Origin: Chlamydomonas reinhardtii
Taxonomy: Eukaryota > Chlorophyta > Chlorophyceae > Chlamydomonadales > Chlamydomonadaceae
Length of the DNA stretch: 64,000 bases
Direction: 5' to 3'
Assembly (NCBI RefSeq): GCF_000002595.2
Contig: NC_057016.1
Coordinates: 124,001-188,000, forward strand
The first letter of the stretch is position 1; the number at the start of each line of letters is the position of its first letter. The notes below the pieces were generated by a model. The model saw nothing but the letters and a program-made list of their open reading frames with translations, made no database searches and was not told where the DNA came from. The position numbers and the translations under genes are program-made. Shown piece after piece: positions 11,632-22,015 of this stretch.

Positions 11632-14600
11632 CATGGAGGGGGAGGAGGGCGGCGACGCCGCATCCGAGCCGCCCACACCCAGCCCAGGCGCCGACAGCAT
11701 GCAGGGAGCCTACCCCGCAGGCGGCGACTTCGGCCACGGCCACGGCCACGGCCACGGCTCGGGTGCGGGCGCGGGCGGCTTGGGCCCCCTGCCGGTTCCG
11801 TACATGACTCCGCCGCGCGGCTTGTCCAGCAGTGGCGGCGGCAGCGGCAGCGGTGGCGGCGGCATGGGGGTTAGTGGCGGTGGTGGTGGGGATGAGAGCG
11901 GCAGCAACACAGCTACGCCCGGCACTGCGGCTGCCGGCACGCCGGGGACGCCGACGGCGGGGGCGGGCGGGCAGCAGCAGGGGCGGCGCGGCGGCCGCAG
12001 CGGGAGTGCGCGGCGCGGCGCGCGCGGCTCCCAGGCTACCGCTGCTGCCGCGGCGGCGGCGGCAGCCACTCCCACTGCCATGGTGAGACACTCTGTGTGG
12101 GGTGGGTTGGGACAACAGCCGAATAGCAATTAAGTTTACACTTAGGTGATGGTGGTGGAAAGAAAGGCTATGCGCGAGGGTCCTGGGCTTGGGCGCCTGC
12201 CCCACCGCCCCACCGTACGCAGAAAGCAGAGCTGCGTACGTTGATTGCTGTGGTCCACACGTGCAGAGCATACACGACGCGTGAGGGGGTTGCCATGTGC
12301 GTGTGGCCCGACCCCGATGCAACTCCTGCCGCTGCGGCCTCCCCCCCCTGCACTTGCACGTGTGCCGGTCACGTGCATGTGGTGCCGCTGCCTGCCACCT
12401 GCCTGATGCCACGCAGGGCGGGGGCAGCGGCGATGAAGGCATGGACGACGTCACGCCGCCACACGCACACCAACCCCACCAGCACCCACACCCTCACCAG
12501 CACCCACACGCGCGCGCCTCTGCGGCTCTGTCGCCGCCGCGCCACCACCCACACCCCGCGCACCAGATGCAACCCTACGGCGAGCTGACGCCCGTGGCCC
12601 CGGGCCACCACCACCCGCAACCCCACCACCAGCAGCAGCAGTACACGCCCGGCACTGGCCCCGGCGGCTGCAGCAGCACACCAGGTGACAGTCACGGCTA
12701 CAGCCACGGTGGCTACAGCCAAGGCGGGGGCGGCGGCTACAGCCAAGGGGGCGGGGGCGGCTACGGCTGTGGTCTGGGCGGCAACCTGGACGTCATGGCG
12801 TGTCGGGCGGAGCTCATGTTCCACCGGTGAGGGGGTAGGGAGGCGTTACATTCATGATTATTTACGAGGGGTCGGGGTGGGATTTGATGGGCGGGGGAAG
12901 CGGCCGGGGAATGGGGGATACTGTAATGCAATCCCAACACAACCAACGCGGGGGAGCGGGTACAGGCACTGACCGGCCACATGGGTGCCTTGGGCGACTG
13001 ACACTCACGGCGGTTGTGTTGGTGGATTGAGTTGGAATGGATGGAACTGAACCCTAAGCTCCCGTCCCCCTACCCTCCGGTCCTCGTTCACATCCAGGTG
13101 AGTATGTTAGTATAACCTTGCAACTAGTTGGGCGACGGGGTCCGCGCGCGGCTCGCACTGTTGACATGACTTCGGAGCTGCTCTGGACTGCTCCTTCCAC
13201 CTGCCGCTACACTGCCCAAGCCCGCCCGACTACATACGGTGATGTACAACGACGCGCTTTTGCAGCTGCAGTTCTCCTTGCCGCGCGACTGTTTCCTTAC
13301 GGGATTGGTTCAACGTTAACCCTCCGGTCCACCCCCCCCCCTCTTCCCCTCTCCCCCGCAGTGGTGACTATGAGGGTGCCTACGCGCTCACCCGCTCCGT
13401 GCTGTGTGGCGGCCGCGACCCCTACGCCCTGCAGCTGCTGCCCACACACATCGCAGCGGCCACACAGCTGGCGGGCGCGGCCGGGGGCGGCGGCGGCGGC
13501 GGCGGGCTGGGCGGTGGCAGTGAGCCGCGCACCGACCTGTTCCTGCTGGGGCACCGCCTGACGGAGGAGCACCCAGACCTGGCGGGTGAGGGGGAGGAGG
13601 GAGGGAGGGAGGAGGGAGAGGGAGGGTGGGGGCAGCGGGGGTCTGTTGATGAAAGCAGTCGTTGAGGGGGAGTACGAAGTGGGTCGTGCGTTGGCATTGC
13701 AGGGAAGGTGAGGGAGCCACGATACGGCATGGGAGCCCAAAGCACGCACTGAACCCGCTCCTTCCCCCCCTCCGGTAACAACGCGCCTGCTGTACTACGG
13801 TACTGTTCCTGGCGGCGCCTTCACTTGTTGTTTGATCATGAATGTAACATCCCGCCCCACCTCCTCCTGCAGTGTCCTGGTACGCTGTGGGTGCCTACTA
13901 CCTGGCTGCCCGCCAGCCCGAGGCCGCCCGCCGCCACCTGGCCCGAGCCACAGCGCTGCAGCGCGGCTTCGCGCCCGCCTGGCTGGCATACGGACACGCG
14001 TTCAGCGCGCAGGACGAGAGGGACCAGGTGGGGTGGGGGAGTAGTGTGAGGTGGGGTGGGGGCCTGGGGGGTGGGGTGGGGTGTTCTCAAGCCCCCAGTA
14101 GGGGAGGTGCGTGGGGTGTGTGTACGGCATGTTGGGGAGGGGGGCACTCGACTTTCAAGGGCTCAGCAACCGCCTCAGGCTGCACACACACACACGCACC
14201 CCCCCCCACACACACACAGGCCATGTCCGCCTACCGCACCGCCGCCCGGCTGTTCCCGGGGCTGCACACGCCGCACCTGGGGCTGGGCGCCGAGTACTGC
14301 GCCTCAGCCAACCTGCCGCTGGCGGAGAGGGCGCTGCTGGCGGTGAGGAGGGGGGGGCGGGGGGGCTGGGGGAGTGGTTTGTGTTGTAAGAGATAGGGGC
14401 CAATTCATTGACGTGCACGTATGTGTGTGTAGGCGTGTATGGGCGGGTAGCCGTTCCATGGAGGGTGGTGAAGTGCCGACGTCCAGAGGGAACAGCGGGC
14501 ACTAAAGCGTTTCAGCCAGCATGTAGAACCGCCGAGGCTGCTTCGTCGCCCGAGGGGATTCGGGGGTTACGGGGTTACAAAAACCGAAGTTCAGATCAAA

Positions 14601-15890
14601 GCCCCCTCCTTGTAGTCATTCCGTCCTGGACATGGACGACTGCCGCCCCACCTGCTGCTGGTGCCATCAACTCCTTCTTTTCCTGCCGCAAACCCCCTCC
14701 TCCTCCTTCCTGCCCCCCGCCCGGTCTCCCCCCCCCCCCAGGCCTACGACATCTGCCCTGACGACCCGGCTGTGTGCCACGAGCTGGGCGTGCTCATGTA
14801 CAAGTGCGGCCAGGCGGGCGCCGCGGCCATGTGGCTGGACAGGGCGCTGCAGCTGCTGCCGGGAGGAGGAGCGGGGGGAGGAGGAGGGGGGCGGCCCAGC
14901 GTGTGTGAGTGAGGGGCAGAAGCGGGGCGCTGGATGGGCGGTGGTCGGCAAGGTGGGGGAGGGGGTCGCAGCTGTGGGGTCGGGCATAGTTTGGATCGCC
15001 TGGTGGGGTCCTGGTGTTCAAACAGCGGCTGGGCACTGCGGGCTGTGGGCGTGTCCGCGCGCTTGTTCAGACTCCAGGCAGCTAGTGTGGGAGCTGAGCT
15101 GCAACGCTCACCACCACCTCCACCCGCCCTCCACCCGCCCTCCACCCGCCCTCCACCCCACCTCCACCCCACCTCCACCCCACCTCCACCCCACCTCCAC
15201 CCCGCCATCCCTCTGCGCCCACAGACTGGGAGCCCACGCTGGTGGCTCTGGGCCACTGCCTGCGCAAGCTGGGCAGGTACGCCGCCGCCGCGGACGCCTA
15301 CCGGCAGGCACTGGCACTGGCGCCCGCCTCGCCCGGCACCCTGGCGGCACTGGGGTACACGGCGCAGCTGGCGGGGGAGCCCAAGGTGAGGAAGGGGGAG
15401 TGGGGCGGGGGAGGGCGTGCCTGTGTGTTTGTGTGAGTGTGGGGGGGGGTGCAGGGGGCGCCTGGCGAGCGTTATGCCCCCACCCTCCACGCTCCTACAC
15501 ACCTCATGCCCTTTCGTGTTTCGTTGAGCCGACTGACCCGCCCCCCAAACGCGTTAACCGCCCCCTCACCCCTCCCACCCAACAGCTGGCGGTGGACCAC
15601 TACCACGCCGCACTGGCGCTGCGGCCGGACGACCCCTTCACAGCCGACATGCTGCGCCTGGCGCTGCAGGTGGGTGGGGGGGCGGGCGGGTGCGCGCCGG
15701 CGGTGTGAGGGGGAGGCGGCGGGGGGGAGGCGGTTTGGGGGAGGGGGCTGTTGTCACCATTCCCAGGGGCGGCAGTGCGTGTGTTGGGATGGAGAAAGGG
15801 TCGCCACTGTGTGTATGTGTGATAGCGCTTACGCGAGCGTGTGTGTGTGTGTGTGTATTGCCCATGTGAATGAGGGGTGCCCATGTCCCC

Positions 15891-15928
<38 letters not shown>

Positions 15929-16063
15929 CCGCAGGAGTATGCGGAGCAGGCGGCGGCGGAGGAAGAGGAGGTGGCGGCCGCAGCGGCTGCAGCGGCTGCA
16001 GCGGCTGCAGCAGCTGGGGCAGGCGGGGCGGGCGCAGCAGCTGCAGGTGGCGTTCATGCGTGA
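9468..16063 (+). CDS. CDC16: Anaphase-promoting complex subunit 6 (CDC16), TPR protein
   Basis: Thirteen exons join in phase to 905 residues: 9468-9608, 9889-10071, 10291-10425, 10626-10883, 11531-12082, 12417-12826, 13362-13585, 13873-14027, 14220-14342, 14742-14904, 15225-15385, 15586-15669 and 15935-16063. The N-terminus (CIDKHLNLSAIFYADKLV, then DVYLLAQAYYSARQYHRAL) and the C-terminal TPRs (DPAVCHELGVLMYKCGQ, ALGHCLRKLGRYAAAADAY) are typical of CDC16/APC6. This is a structural TPR subunit of the APC/C ubiquitin ligase that drives mitotic exit. Exons 5 and 6 insert about 300 low-complexity residues (poly-Ala from a CAG tract, HGHGHG, Gly, Gln and His runs) between N- and C-terminal TPR blocks at roughly residues 240-560. 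The protein is longer than animal or yeast forms for that reason. The last exon ends in an Ala-rich tail. No clear TGTAA lies within 600 bp downstream. Confidence 0.92.
10436..10504 (+). repeat. GGAGGGA tandem repeat in CDC16 intron 3
   Basis: A 7-bp purine repeat (GGAGGGA) runs for about nine units directly after the donor at 10426. The G-rich strand is the transcribed sense strand, so G-quadruplex formation in the pre-mRNA is possible. Confidence 0.85.
10916..10949 (+). repeat. (TG)n microsatellite in CDC16 intron 4
   Basis: About 16 TG units with a few interruptions start some 30 bp after the donor at 10884. Confidence 0.88.
15113..15205 (+). repeat. 11-bp C-rich minisatellite before a CDC16 acceptor
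   Basis: Eight units of CTCCACCCGCC / CTCCACCCCAC sit just upstream of the acceptor at 15224. They form an extended C-rich pyrimidine tract at the end of intron 10. Confidence 0.85.
15892..15927 (+). repeat. (TG)n microsatellite before the last CDC16 exon
   Basis: About 18 GT units end seven bases before the start of exon 13 at 15935. Here the TG run occupies the acceptor side, where a pyrimidine tract is expected. Confidence 0.88.
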
Positions 16064-16355
16064 GGCGCCGTGAGTGATTGTGGTGGTGGCGGGGGTGGAT
16101 GGCCAGGTGGATGGTGGCCTGGTGGGTGACCCCTGTGGTGGCGGGCGTCACAGGCCCTGGGAGGCGGTGCGGTGTGCTGGCAGCTGCAGCTGCAGCGGTG
16201 TGTGAAGGCACACGTGTACCGGGCTATCGGGGCAGTGATGGAGCCCGTGTTGAGCTGTGTGAAAGAGATGGCGGTAGACAGGAGGCCGGGGGGGGGGCGT
16301 TTGCGAGGCTGTCTCGATGCTCGATTGCGGATTGTAGAGAAAGACGCAGGCGTGT

Positions 16356-16492
16356 GCGATGGGAAAGGGTTTAGGCAGGTTGGCGAGGTCCCGTAGGGTG
16401 CAGCTGACGCCCATACCCCACGCAGACGGCAAACAATTTGCAGCGGCAGCGCAGAAGTGCATGGCTGGTCGAACGCCGGAGTTACTGAACTG
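16356..16492. repeat. Dispersed repeat, copy A
   Basis: The segment matches 21213-21347 in the same orientation. The best-conserved core is at 16387-16490, with blocks such as CCCGTAGGGTGCAG, GGCAAACAATTTGCA and GAGTTACTGAAC. By eye the identity is roughly four bases in five. No ORF or terminal structure was recognised, so the family is unknown. Confidence 0.7.
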
Positions 16493-16671
16493 TATGTGAC
16501 GCATCCTGATTCGAGCATGCAACTGCTTGAAAGGGCTCTGCCGCGCCGCTTCAGCAGGCCACGCGTTCAGGCGGAGCGCGGGCCCGGCGCAGGCAGCCAG
16601 TGAGCCAGGGGAAGTCGCGGTCGCATCAGGTGCCAGGGGGCGGCCTCGACAGTTCCATATGTTACACAGGC

Positions 16672-16676
16672 AGCAG
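16672..16676 (-). terminator. Candidate TGTAA polyadenylation signal
   Basis: TGTAA on the minus strand lies about 375 bp past the stop codon of the small lumenal-protein gene at 17051-17688. Confidence 0.4.
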
Positions 16677-17050
16677 TGCGGAGGTGCCTCAGCCCTTGAT
16701 GTGAGTCGCGGCCGGGAGCTGCTACACCAGCCCCGACCCCGCCGTGTGGGTCACTGCCCCACGGACTGCATGGTAACATGGCCAACACGGTGGCTTGCTG
16801 CTGCCGCAACGATTGCTCTGGCCACTGCCCACACCCGCCTCTCCTTTGTCCTCAGTCTTCAAACCTTGAACTAGCTTTTCTGCGCGCGTGATCCCTGTTG
16901 CTGCTCCATTTCACACGACCTGCAGTAACCCGCCAAGGCGCCAACGCCCTGATTAACTTCCACGTCACACCTGTCTAGCTGTCTATCTATAGTCTGTCTA
17001 AGCACACGGTATACACAACCACAGTTCTCACACACACATAGCCCTCCTCT

Positions 17051-17688
17051 CTACGTGAAGGTCTTCTTCATGGCGCGCTTCTTCGGCGCCTCCTTAACCG
17101 CGTCCATGGGCCCCGCCTCAGGCGCCTCCACACCCGCCTTGCGAGCCTCCACGATCTTGGCTAGGGCCGCATAACGCGGGTTGCCGGCGCCTGCAGGGGT
17201 GGTGGGAGAAGGAGGTCAGGCCGGGCAGGGGAATCAGATGTGAGGCGTGGAGTGAGTGTGGTGCGAGTACCCCGTGGTTGACTGCTGGGTCGAGGAGTGC
17301 TTAGCGACCCAGAGCGAGCACAGGAGCCCGCTTTTGAGGACATTCAGTAGCTCAGCGAGTGCGCTTCGCTGGCGGGCGCTGGCGCGGGCCGGGTGCATAT
17401 GGCGACCATGAAGCGAATGTGTGGCTGTCGATGGTGTCGACCATGCGCGTGGCTGGGGCTTCGCGAACTCCGCAACCAACTACAATTGCGCCAATCAAGT
17501 GCGTTTGATTCACCTGCATCCATGGACTCCAGCTGCTTGCGACCACCGTAGGCCTGTGCTTGGGCTGGGGCCAGAAGCAACAATAGCCCGCCGAGAGCCA
17601 GAGAGCGACGCGTTGTGGTGGCAGCAACTGGTGCAGGCGCAACCGGCTTGGAGGCGACCGACGTGGGGGCGACGCGCATGTTCAGCAT
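17051..17688 (-). CDS. Small predicted thylakoid-lumen protein with twin-arginine signal
   Basis: Two exons (17688-17514 and 17190-17051) join to 104 residues. Residues 1-26 resemble a chloroplast transit peptide. They are followed by TTTRRSLALGG, a Leu run and a cleavage site APAQAQA-YGG. This is a twin-arginine (cpTat) lumenal signal in layout. The mature chain is only about 58 residues and very basic at the end (APKKRAMKKTFT), with a short helix RYAALAKIVEARKAG. I do not recognise the family. The size suggests a small extrinsic subunit or a lumenal peptide. A TATA box (TATAAA read at 17733-17738 on the plus strand, TTTATA on the minus strand) lies about 45 bp before the ATG. Confidence 0.8.
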
Positions 17689-17986
17689 TTTGTTTTAACG
17701 AGCGAAGGTCGAGACGTCAAGTGGAACACTTCTATAAATTCTTCACTGCAATTGGTGAAACAAGTGCTGAAGTACTGGGAATTTCGTAGCATAACTCGAA
17801 CACAACGAACCAACCGAACTTGCCCATCTCGACGCACCACGCTGTCCCCCCCGTGACTGTCTGTGCACAGCAGGACACGCGTCTCAGAACTTGCAATCCC
17901 TGCGTCACGCACACGATACACAACAACCGCCAGCCGCGCACTCAGGCCACGCCGCCACCTCCATCAGGCCACCGGTATTGGTGCTC
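17689..17986. other. Intergenic spacer with promoter of the lumenal-protein gene
   Basis: The right part would be the 3' UTR of the leftward gene at 17987-20479. The left part holds the TATA-like box for the gene at 17051-17688. No TGTAA on the minus strand is visible. Confidence 0.5.
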
Positions 17987-20479
17987 TCACCGCACGGGGC
18001 TGCTGCCCACACCCGCCAGCGCTCGGGCGGTAGCCATCACACGACTACCGGCCCCCGCCCGCCCCGACCCCGACCCCGCTCCCCGAGCCGGCGACGAGCC
18101 GCCCAGACCCGGCTGCCCTGATACCCCCGCTGCCGCAGCAGCTGCTGCTGCCATGGCCGCGCTACGCCCGCCGCCGCCCGCCACCGACGCCGCCGCCGCT
18201 GCTACAGCCGCCCTCAGGCCCGCCGCGGTGCGGGACTTGGCTGCCAGGCTGCTACTGCCGCCCGCCAGCCGTAGCAGCTGTCCGGGCCTGATGCCGGCTG
18301 CTGCGGCCAGGCGGCTGAGCTCGGCCTCATACTGCCGCCTGTGCAGCGAGCAAGCGCGTCGTGCAAGGCGAGAGGGTTGGGGGAGGTGGTGGAGGAGGGG
18401 TGGGCGTCGAGGAGAATTGGACCATCCCAGTTCAGTACGCCCCGTATCCCGATGGTCGCTGTAAGTGTCGACCGCTGCTTGCAACGTGACATCATGCCAC
18501 GTCTGCCACGCGTCCGCCACGCTACAATCCTCGGCACGGCACCCCAACCATGCCGCTCACTGCCCTCCCACCGCTCCCACACGCCCCCCCCCTCCCCCAC
18601 CTCACCTGGCCTCCCGCTCAGCCAGCATCTCCGCCTCCAGCTCCTGCACCCGCGCCTGCCACGCCGCCGCCTCACTGGGAGTCAGCTCCTCCTCGCCGCC
18701 ACCGCCGCCGCCAGCGGGGACCCGCACGTGCCGGTCCGTCACCTGCCACCAGGCCGGCAGCCGACAAACAAACCAGTCAGCAAGTCAGTCAGTCGGCCCG
18801 TGCAACGACACCAGCTACCGACGTGCTACCGTGGCAAGCACCGCCCTTGGGCTTGGGCCCGTACCTGCCCAGGCACCACCTCGCTCTTGGCGTATGCGCC
18901 TCCTGGTGTGGGTGCAAGCCCCCGCTGCTCCGCTCCTTCAGCTTGGTTTGGTTTAGTTTGGGCTGGTACTTACAACCCCCCTGCCCCCCCCTCACACACA
19001 CTCCCCGCCTCACCGCCGTCATGGGGTAGCTGGCCTCACTGTCGCCGCCGCTCAGCCACCAGCTGGCGTGTGTGCCCGCGTCGTCGTCCTCGTCCTCCTC
19101 CCCCTCCGGGCCGCCCCCCGCCCCCCGCATGTGGGCCTGGTGCCGACCCCACACCGCCCCCGGCCCGCCCGGCAGCTTGTCCGGCGCCACGTCGCGCAAG
19201 CCCACCACCACCACCACCCGCCCGCCCGGGCCCTGGGTGCCGCCATGGTTTGCAGCAGCAGTCGGTTGTGGTGGTGCTGGCGGTGGTTGGGAGGGCGGCT
19301 GCGGAAGTAGCGAGTGGGATGGATCTGCCTGGTGCGGCTGTTGCAGCTGGAGCGGGTGCGGGTGCGGGTGCGGGTGCTGGTACTCGGCAGGCGCCGGGTA
19401 GTAAGACCCTGCAGCTGCGCCGGCGTCTACGTCCGGTAGCGGCGGTGGTTGGTCTCCCATAGCTGCCGCTGCCGCCGCTGCCGCCATGTAGGGGAACTGC
19501 GGCGGATGCTGGTGCTGGTGCTGGTGCGGTTGCTGGTGCTGATGCGGGTTCTGCTGTCCCGCAGTCTGGCCCCCGTGCTGTGGATGGCTCTGGAGGGGTC
19601 GCGGCGGTGTGCGGGCCTGCACGGGGGAGGGCTGCGACACGTGGGGCGCCAGGCCGCGGGCCGCCAGCCGCTGCGGCTCACCCGCCACAGAGCCCGCAGC
19701 GGGGCCGGGGCCGGGGCCGGCGGCGCGGGAGGGGTATTCCGCCGCCCGTGGACCAAACGCACGCTCGGGGGGCGGGGCGCCGTGCGGCGGCGGCGGTCCG
19801 GGCGCAAGTCCTGGGCCCCATGCACGCCCGTGCTGCCCCTGCAGAGGCACGTGCTGCGGGGGCGGGTAGCTACTGCGCAGGTGCAGCACACGCGGCAACG
19901 CCGGCCGCCTCGATGACGTCCCTGGCCGGCCCCCGCCCGGACCAGCCGCAGCCATGCCCGGTGTGGTAAGTGCATAGCGTTGGGCACCGGTGGCCGCTGC
20001 GGCCGCCACTGCCGCTGTTGCTGCTGCTGCTGCCAGCGGTGCCGCCGCAGACACGGACCGGGTCAGGAGCGGCACACCAGCGTAGGGCCCACCGGCGACG
20101 GAGGAATATGCCTGCGGTGGTGGCGGCGAGGGTAGCAGCCCCGCGGCTGCAGGCGACACCAGCCCCGCCACGGCCCTTTTGCGCAGCTGTTGCGCCGCCG
20201 CACCGCCCACCCCCACACTGCGCGGGCCGGCCGGCCGCGACGGCGCAGTCAGCGCCGCGTGTGCGGCCGCGTATTGCTGCAGCCGCTCGTGTGTGAGCCG
20301 GCCCTCGCTGCCACCCAGCCCCAGGCCAGCTCCATCTGCTGAGGCACCGCTGACTCGGCGCCGGCCGCCGGCCGCGGCGCTGCCTGCTGCAGGCGCAGCG
20401 CCCGGTCCGGCAGCAGCAGCGAGTGCCGCCCCGCGCCCGCCAGCCTTCCCGGCACCCGGAGAGCGGCTGGCCGCGGAGC
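17987..20479 (-). CDS. Unrecognised Pro/His/Gln/Ala-rich protein, 5' end unresolved
   Basis: Three downstream exons are clear: 20479 (acceptor CCTGCAG) to 19014, 18742-18606 and 18338-17987. Phases agree and the last exon ends in TGA. The upstream frame stays open to about 20575 without an ATG, so the first exon or exons are missing from this model. The long exon is low complexity, with His/Gln repeats near 19330-19550 and an acidic run (EGEEDEDDD) near 19090. Only the junction of the last two exons looks structured: WQARVQELEAEMLAERE followed by RRQYEAELSRLAAAAG, which would make one helix or coiled coil. No domain is recognised. A regulatory or scaffold protein is possible but unsupported. 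The first visible intron carries the motif shared with the WD40 gene. Confidence 0.6.
18949..18968 (-). repeat. Shared intronic motif, copy 3
   Basis: On the minus strand this reads TACCAGCCCAAACTAAACCA, identical to 410-429. It starts about 46 bp inside the intron whose donor is at 19013, again after a run of G and a TTGTAA/TTGTAAG-like bridge. Confidence 0.75.
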
Positions 20480-21212
20480 CTGCAGGCGGTGGCGCTGCTG
20501 CCCGCCTTGCGGGTGATTCAGAGCTCCTGAGGGAGCGTTTCCGTGGTGGGAGCAGGAGCAGGCGGGGCTATTGGAGTGCAGGTGCGACTACCAGGGGCAG
20601 GACGAGGGCAGGTGGGACGGATGTCCGTGGACGAATCGGGTGACTCCGCGGCACACACAGAAGTGCCATGCCTGGTGGCAGCTTTCGTTACATTACCTTG
20701 TTTTCTGCGCCTCCTTCCGCGGAAAGCTGGCGATAGCGCCCGCTGTGCTCGCCGCTATTGACGAGCGAATTGCTTCATCGACGCTCCGTATTGATGCAGC
20801 AACAGCTCGTATTTTATCAACATCCATCGCTGCTGTGGCGCTCAAAGGCCTACAATGAACCCACAGAAGGAAACATTACAATTCTCCAAGTTGGTCGCGA
20901 CAGCATGATGTATTTGGGCAAAGACCCAAGATTGTATTGTTTACTAAATGGACCAAGGATTACTGTGGAACGTGCCTTACTTGTTTGCCTCATTGGCGAG
21001 AATGGCGACCAAATCGTTTGACCGCCCCTGTGACTAACCAGCACCAACCCGCCCCCACCCGACCGGGCTGCGCACGCAAGGCACACGAATAGGGAGGTGC
21101 TGCGGGCCCGCAAGCACCCTTACAGAAGTGACACGTAGAAAACGCGGGGCACTCTGCTAGACATGAAGGGAGTCAGGGGACAAGGAAGCGTGGCACTGGG
21201 GGGATGGTTGTG

Positions 21213-21347
21213 CGACGGGACAATGTTAAGGCAAATTGATGAAGTCCCGTAGGGTGCAGTTGATTCCCAGACCCCAGCAGATGGCAAACAATTTGCAACG
21301 GCAGGTCAGGAGTGCGCGGCTGGTCGATCGCCAGAGTTACTGAACCA
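21213..21347. repeat. Dispersed repeat, copy B
   Basis: This is the second copy of the repeat at 16356-16492, in the same orientation and about 4.86 kb away. Conserved blocks are CCCGTAGGGTGCAG, GGCAAACAATTTGCA and GAGTTACTGAAC. Confidence 0.7.
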
Positions 21348-22010
21348 ACTATAAACATGCGGAGGGCGTGGCACTGTGTGGCACCTGGTGGCACCGCTGC
21401 AGCCCACACAGCCACAACCCCCGCTCCCAGCCCGTCCCCGCCTAGGTGCCTGCTTGTAGCGTGCCCAGCCCAGCCTAGTCCCAGGCCCGTCGACCAACAA
21501 AGCGGTGTCCATTATCCTGGACCGCGTGGGATGGCCTGACCAAGGCAACAGCGGGTTGGCGCGCGCTTTTCTGCTCACGGCCCCACTGCGCTACGCCTTT
21601 ATCCCGACGCGTTCCGGTCAGCTTACGACTTCATTACAATAGGCACACACTTCCGTGAGTTCTGCATGCAACATGATTACACGAACGCCGAACTCTTTAC
21701 TGTAGGTGCCCGGGGCATTGGCCTAACCGGCACGTCCGGCAACCTGGCCGGCGCAGACCTGCCCTCTAGCGGCGCGAGCAATGGGGATGCTGCCATGCAG
21801 CCTCCCCGTCTTCGCCCGTCGTGCATGTGTTCCATTCCAGCCCAGCCAGCCACTGCCAAAGTGAGTTTAATATTCATTAACAAGTCCCGCAAGCTGCAGC
21901 CATGCCCCCATCCTGCATGCCGCACGCGGCGCAATCACCTGCGGCGCTGCTGAGCCACTTCATACAGACACAGCCCTAGCGTCCTTCCCCTTCAGCCCCA
22001 ACCACAGTGC

Positions 22011-22015
22011 TTACA
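22011..22015 (-). terminator. TGTAA abutting the stop codon
   Basis: On the minus strand the TAG stop (22018-22016) is followed immediately by TGTAA. If it is used as a polyadenylation signal, the 3' UTR would be extremely short. More distal candidates exist near 21634. Confidence 0.35.

Larger units (their letters stand above)
16064..17050. other. Convergent intergenic region after CDC16
   Basis: No gene is supported. The left part is presumably CDC16 3' UTR, and the right part the 3' UTR of the leftward gene at 17051. It contains one copy of a dispersed repeat at 16356-16492 and a minus-strand TGTAA at 16672-16676. Confidence 0.5.
20480..22015. other. Region without a supported gene
   Basis: It probably holds the missing first exon and promoter of the gene at 17987-20479 and the 3' flank of the gene ending at 22016. 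The middle is AT-richer. Copy B of a dispersed repeat lies at 21213-21347. Two TTACA strings (21634-21638 and about 21676) could be distal polyadenylation signals of the leftward gene. Confidence 0.5.

Noticed and set aside
11741-11760. Regular GGCCAC repeats that might suggest a structured array
   Set aside because: It is in-frame coding DNA for HGHGHG in CDC16. No spacer-repeat array, CRISPR or otherwise, was seen in the window.
18341-19462. Long plus-strand frame
   Set aside because: It is antisense to the spliced leftward gene, rich in Pro/Arg, crosses its introns and has no splice or domain support.
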